A DNA stretch of 64,000 nucleotides from Clostridium sp. HBUAS56010 (GTDB taxonomy: Bacteria; Bacillota; Clostridia; Lachnospirales; Lachnospiraceae). A model generated the notes under the pieces. That model was not told the DNA's origin and did no database searches. It saw nothing but the letters and a program-made list of their open reading frames with translations. The stretch is taken from NCBI RefSeq assembly GCF_007115105.1, contig NZ_SULJ01000001.1:496001-560000 (forward strand), in the 5' to 3' direction. Both the position numbers and the translations under genes were made by a program. Positions 63,015 to 64,000 of the stretch are shown here, piece after piece. The stretch's first letter is position 1, and each line of letters begins with the position of its first letter.

Positions 63015-64000
63015 TCAGAGAATATCTCCAATATAAAACCCCAGATAGAACTTCACCTTGTCCTCTAATTCCAGAGGGTTGAAACCTGTAATCTTCTCAA
63101 TTCTCTTTAACTGATTGGTTACGGTATTGCGGTGAATGTACAATTTTTCTGATACCAGTTGAAGACTCCCGTTGTTCTCCAAATAAGTTTTCAACAGAAT
63201 CGTCAGTTCTGTTTTATTCTCTCTGTCATATGCCTCCAGCAAACCAATGGTATCATTGTAAAAACTTCTTAACAAAGTTTTTTCCTTTACTCCATACAGT
63301 ATTTTGTATACACTTAACCGATCGTAATAAAGAACCGCATCCTTCTGTTTTTCCGCCATTTCCATGGCTGAAATGGAACGTTCAAAATTCTGCTCCTGGT
63401 TATAGATTCCAGGCTGATTGGAGCTGATTCCCATATGAATCATGGTGTCATTTTTTTCTTTTTTACCAAATTCCAGAAAATCTCTTACAAAGCTCTCAAT
63501 CTCTTCATCTGTATAATCCACCAGCACAAATACAAGGTTCTCCTGATAGGTAAAGGAAATAAATAATTCATGAATCTTCCTTGCAAGTTTTTCGGCATAT
63601 ATGGTCAGCCGTTCTAAATATTCTTCAAAATGTACTTCTTCTCTTTTCTCTGCCAGTACGCTGATGAAACAGAAAGAAGAATTTCTTTTATAACCATAAC
63701 GCTCCATCTGAAGAATCTGGGACTCTAAATCGCCAACGTGAAAAATAATATTCTTAATGGTGGTTGCCATACTGTTTTCCACATTGTCGTTCATCATAAT
63801 CCGCCGGCAGAAATCCCTTGTCATATCAACCATCCTGGTCTCCCAGGGAATGGTAAACAGAGGCATATTTATTTCATCGCAGTAAGCGGCAACTTCTTTT
63901 GGAATCTCTTTTGTATGAGGACCTAGATTCACCACAAATGCACTGACTCCTGAGGCATGAAGTTTTTTCGCAAACTCCAGCAGCCAGTCCTCTGACTGGT
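63015..64000 (-). CDS. PucR-family regulator (N-terminus beyond window edge)
   Basis: The frame is open from the stop at 63015 through the right edge (328 codons visible), so the true start is outside. The visible N-terminal part (ending ASGVSAFVVNLGPHTKEIPKEVAAYCDEINMPLF) fits the PucR purine-catabolism-like domain. The C-terminus is the HTH_30 domain (LLKTYLENNGSLQLVSEKLYIHRNTVTNQLKRIEKITGFNPLELEDKVKFYLGFYI). It lies just upstream of the pyrimidine operon on the same strand, so it is the likely activator. Confidence 0.92.
   Translation of the reverse strand, partial: QSEDWLLEFAKKLHASGVSAFVVNLGPHTKEIPKEVAAYCDEINMPLFTIPWETRMVDMTRDFCRRIMMNDNVENSMATTIKNIIFHVGDLESQILQMERYGYKRNSSFCFISVLAEKREEVHFEEYLERLTIYAEKLARKIHELFISFTYQENLVFVLVDYTDEEIESFVRDFLEFGKKEKNDTMIHMGISSNQPGIYNQEQNFERSISAMEMAEKQKDAVLYYDRLSVYKILYGVKEKTLLRSFYNDTIGLLEAYDRENKTELTILLKTYLENNGSLQLVSEKLYIHRNTVTNQLKRIEKITGFNPLELEDKVKFYLGFYIGDIL

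Overview
The window looks like chromosome of a spore-forming member of Clostridia, most likely Lachnospiraceae (a Lacrimispora/Enterocloster-like organism; family fairly sure, genus a guess). The reasons are low-to-moderate GC, clostridial sporulation genes (sigK, ytaF, a SpoIID-domain protein, a SleB-like hydrolase, a cytosolic subtilase), a separate archaeal-type PurO cyclohydrolase, the dgt-dnaG-rpoD-trmK-nif3 block and a type A RNase P RNA. No plasmid or phage backbone is seen. The mobile DNA consists of one IS4-family insertion sequence and one very small skin-type element inside sigK.

Layout. 1-6.7 kb: a two-component system with a Na/phosphate symporter, a dipeptidase, a small alarmone synthetase, an Mrp ATPase, and a folate ECF S component under a THF riboswitch. 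6.8-9.6 kb: lrgAB followed by an IS4-family element sitting in its terminator. 9.6-15.1 kb: small membrane proteins, ytaF, lepB, and sigK split by a 2.65-kb element that carries a serine recombinase, a cytochrome b5-domain protein and a small ORF. 15.3-17.3 kb: the last two steps of purine synthesis under a ZTP riboswitch. 17.4-21.4 kb: a MacB-like ABC system with an exported partner. 21.5-24.1 kb: pyrBI, an acetyltransferase and an exonuclease. 24.2-27.6 kb: a decayed sugar ABC transporter with an intact LacI regulator. 27.7-35.3 kb: rnpB and housekeeping genes. 35.4-44.4 kb: regulators, sporulation or germination candidates, a pectinesterase, a YhcH protein and a YbaK protein. 44.5-49.0 kb: leucine/isoleucine/valine genes with a LysR regulator. 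49.1-52.2 kb: a phosphoesterase, a ParB-like/PnrA-like fusion protein and smpB.

52.3-64 kb: one nine-gene operon, probably controlled by the upstream PucR-family regulator. It encodes an apparently complete reductive pyrimidine breakdown route: PreA-type dihydropyrimidine dehydrogenase, dihydropyrimidinase, carbamoyl-beta-alanine hydrolase, an aminotransferase and an iron alcohol dehydrogenase (beta-alanine to malonate semialdehyde to 3-hydroxypropionate), plus a dedicated NMT1/THI5-type ABC importer. The importer's binding protein appears circularly permuted. The dehydrogenase has the N-terminal Fe-S segment normally found on PreT, but no FAD/NADPH partner is encoded here.

The strongest items for follow-up are the permuted binding protein, the miniature sigK element whose recombinase stop codon lies inside the recombination core, the PreT-less PreA, a cytosolic ParB-like/PnrA-like fusion, and a compact structured leader in front of the SleB-like gene. 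All functions are inferred from sequence reading alone.
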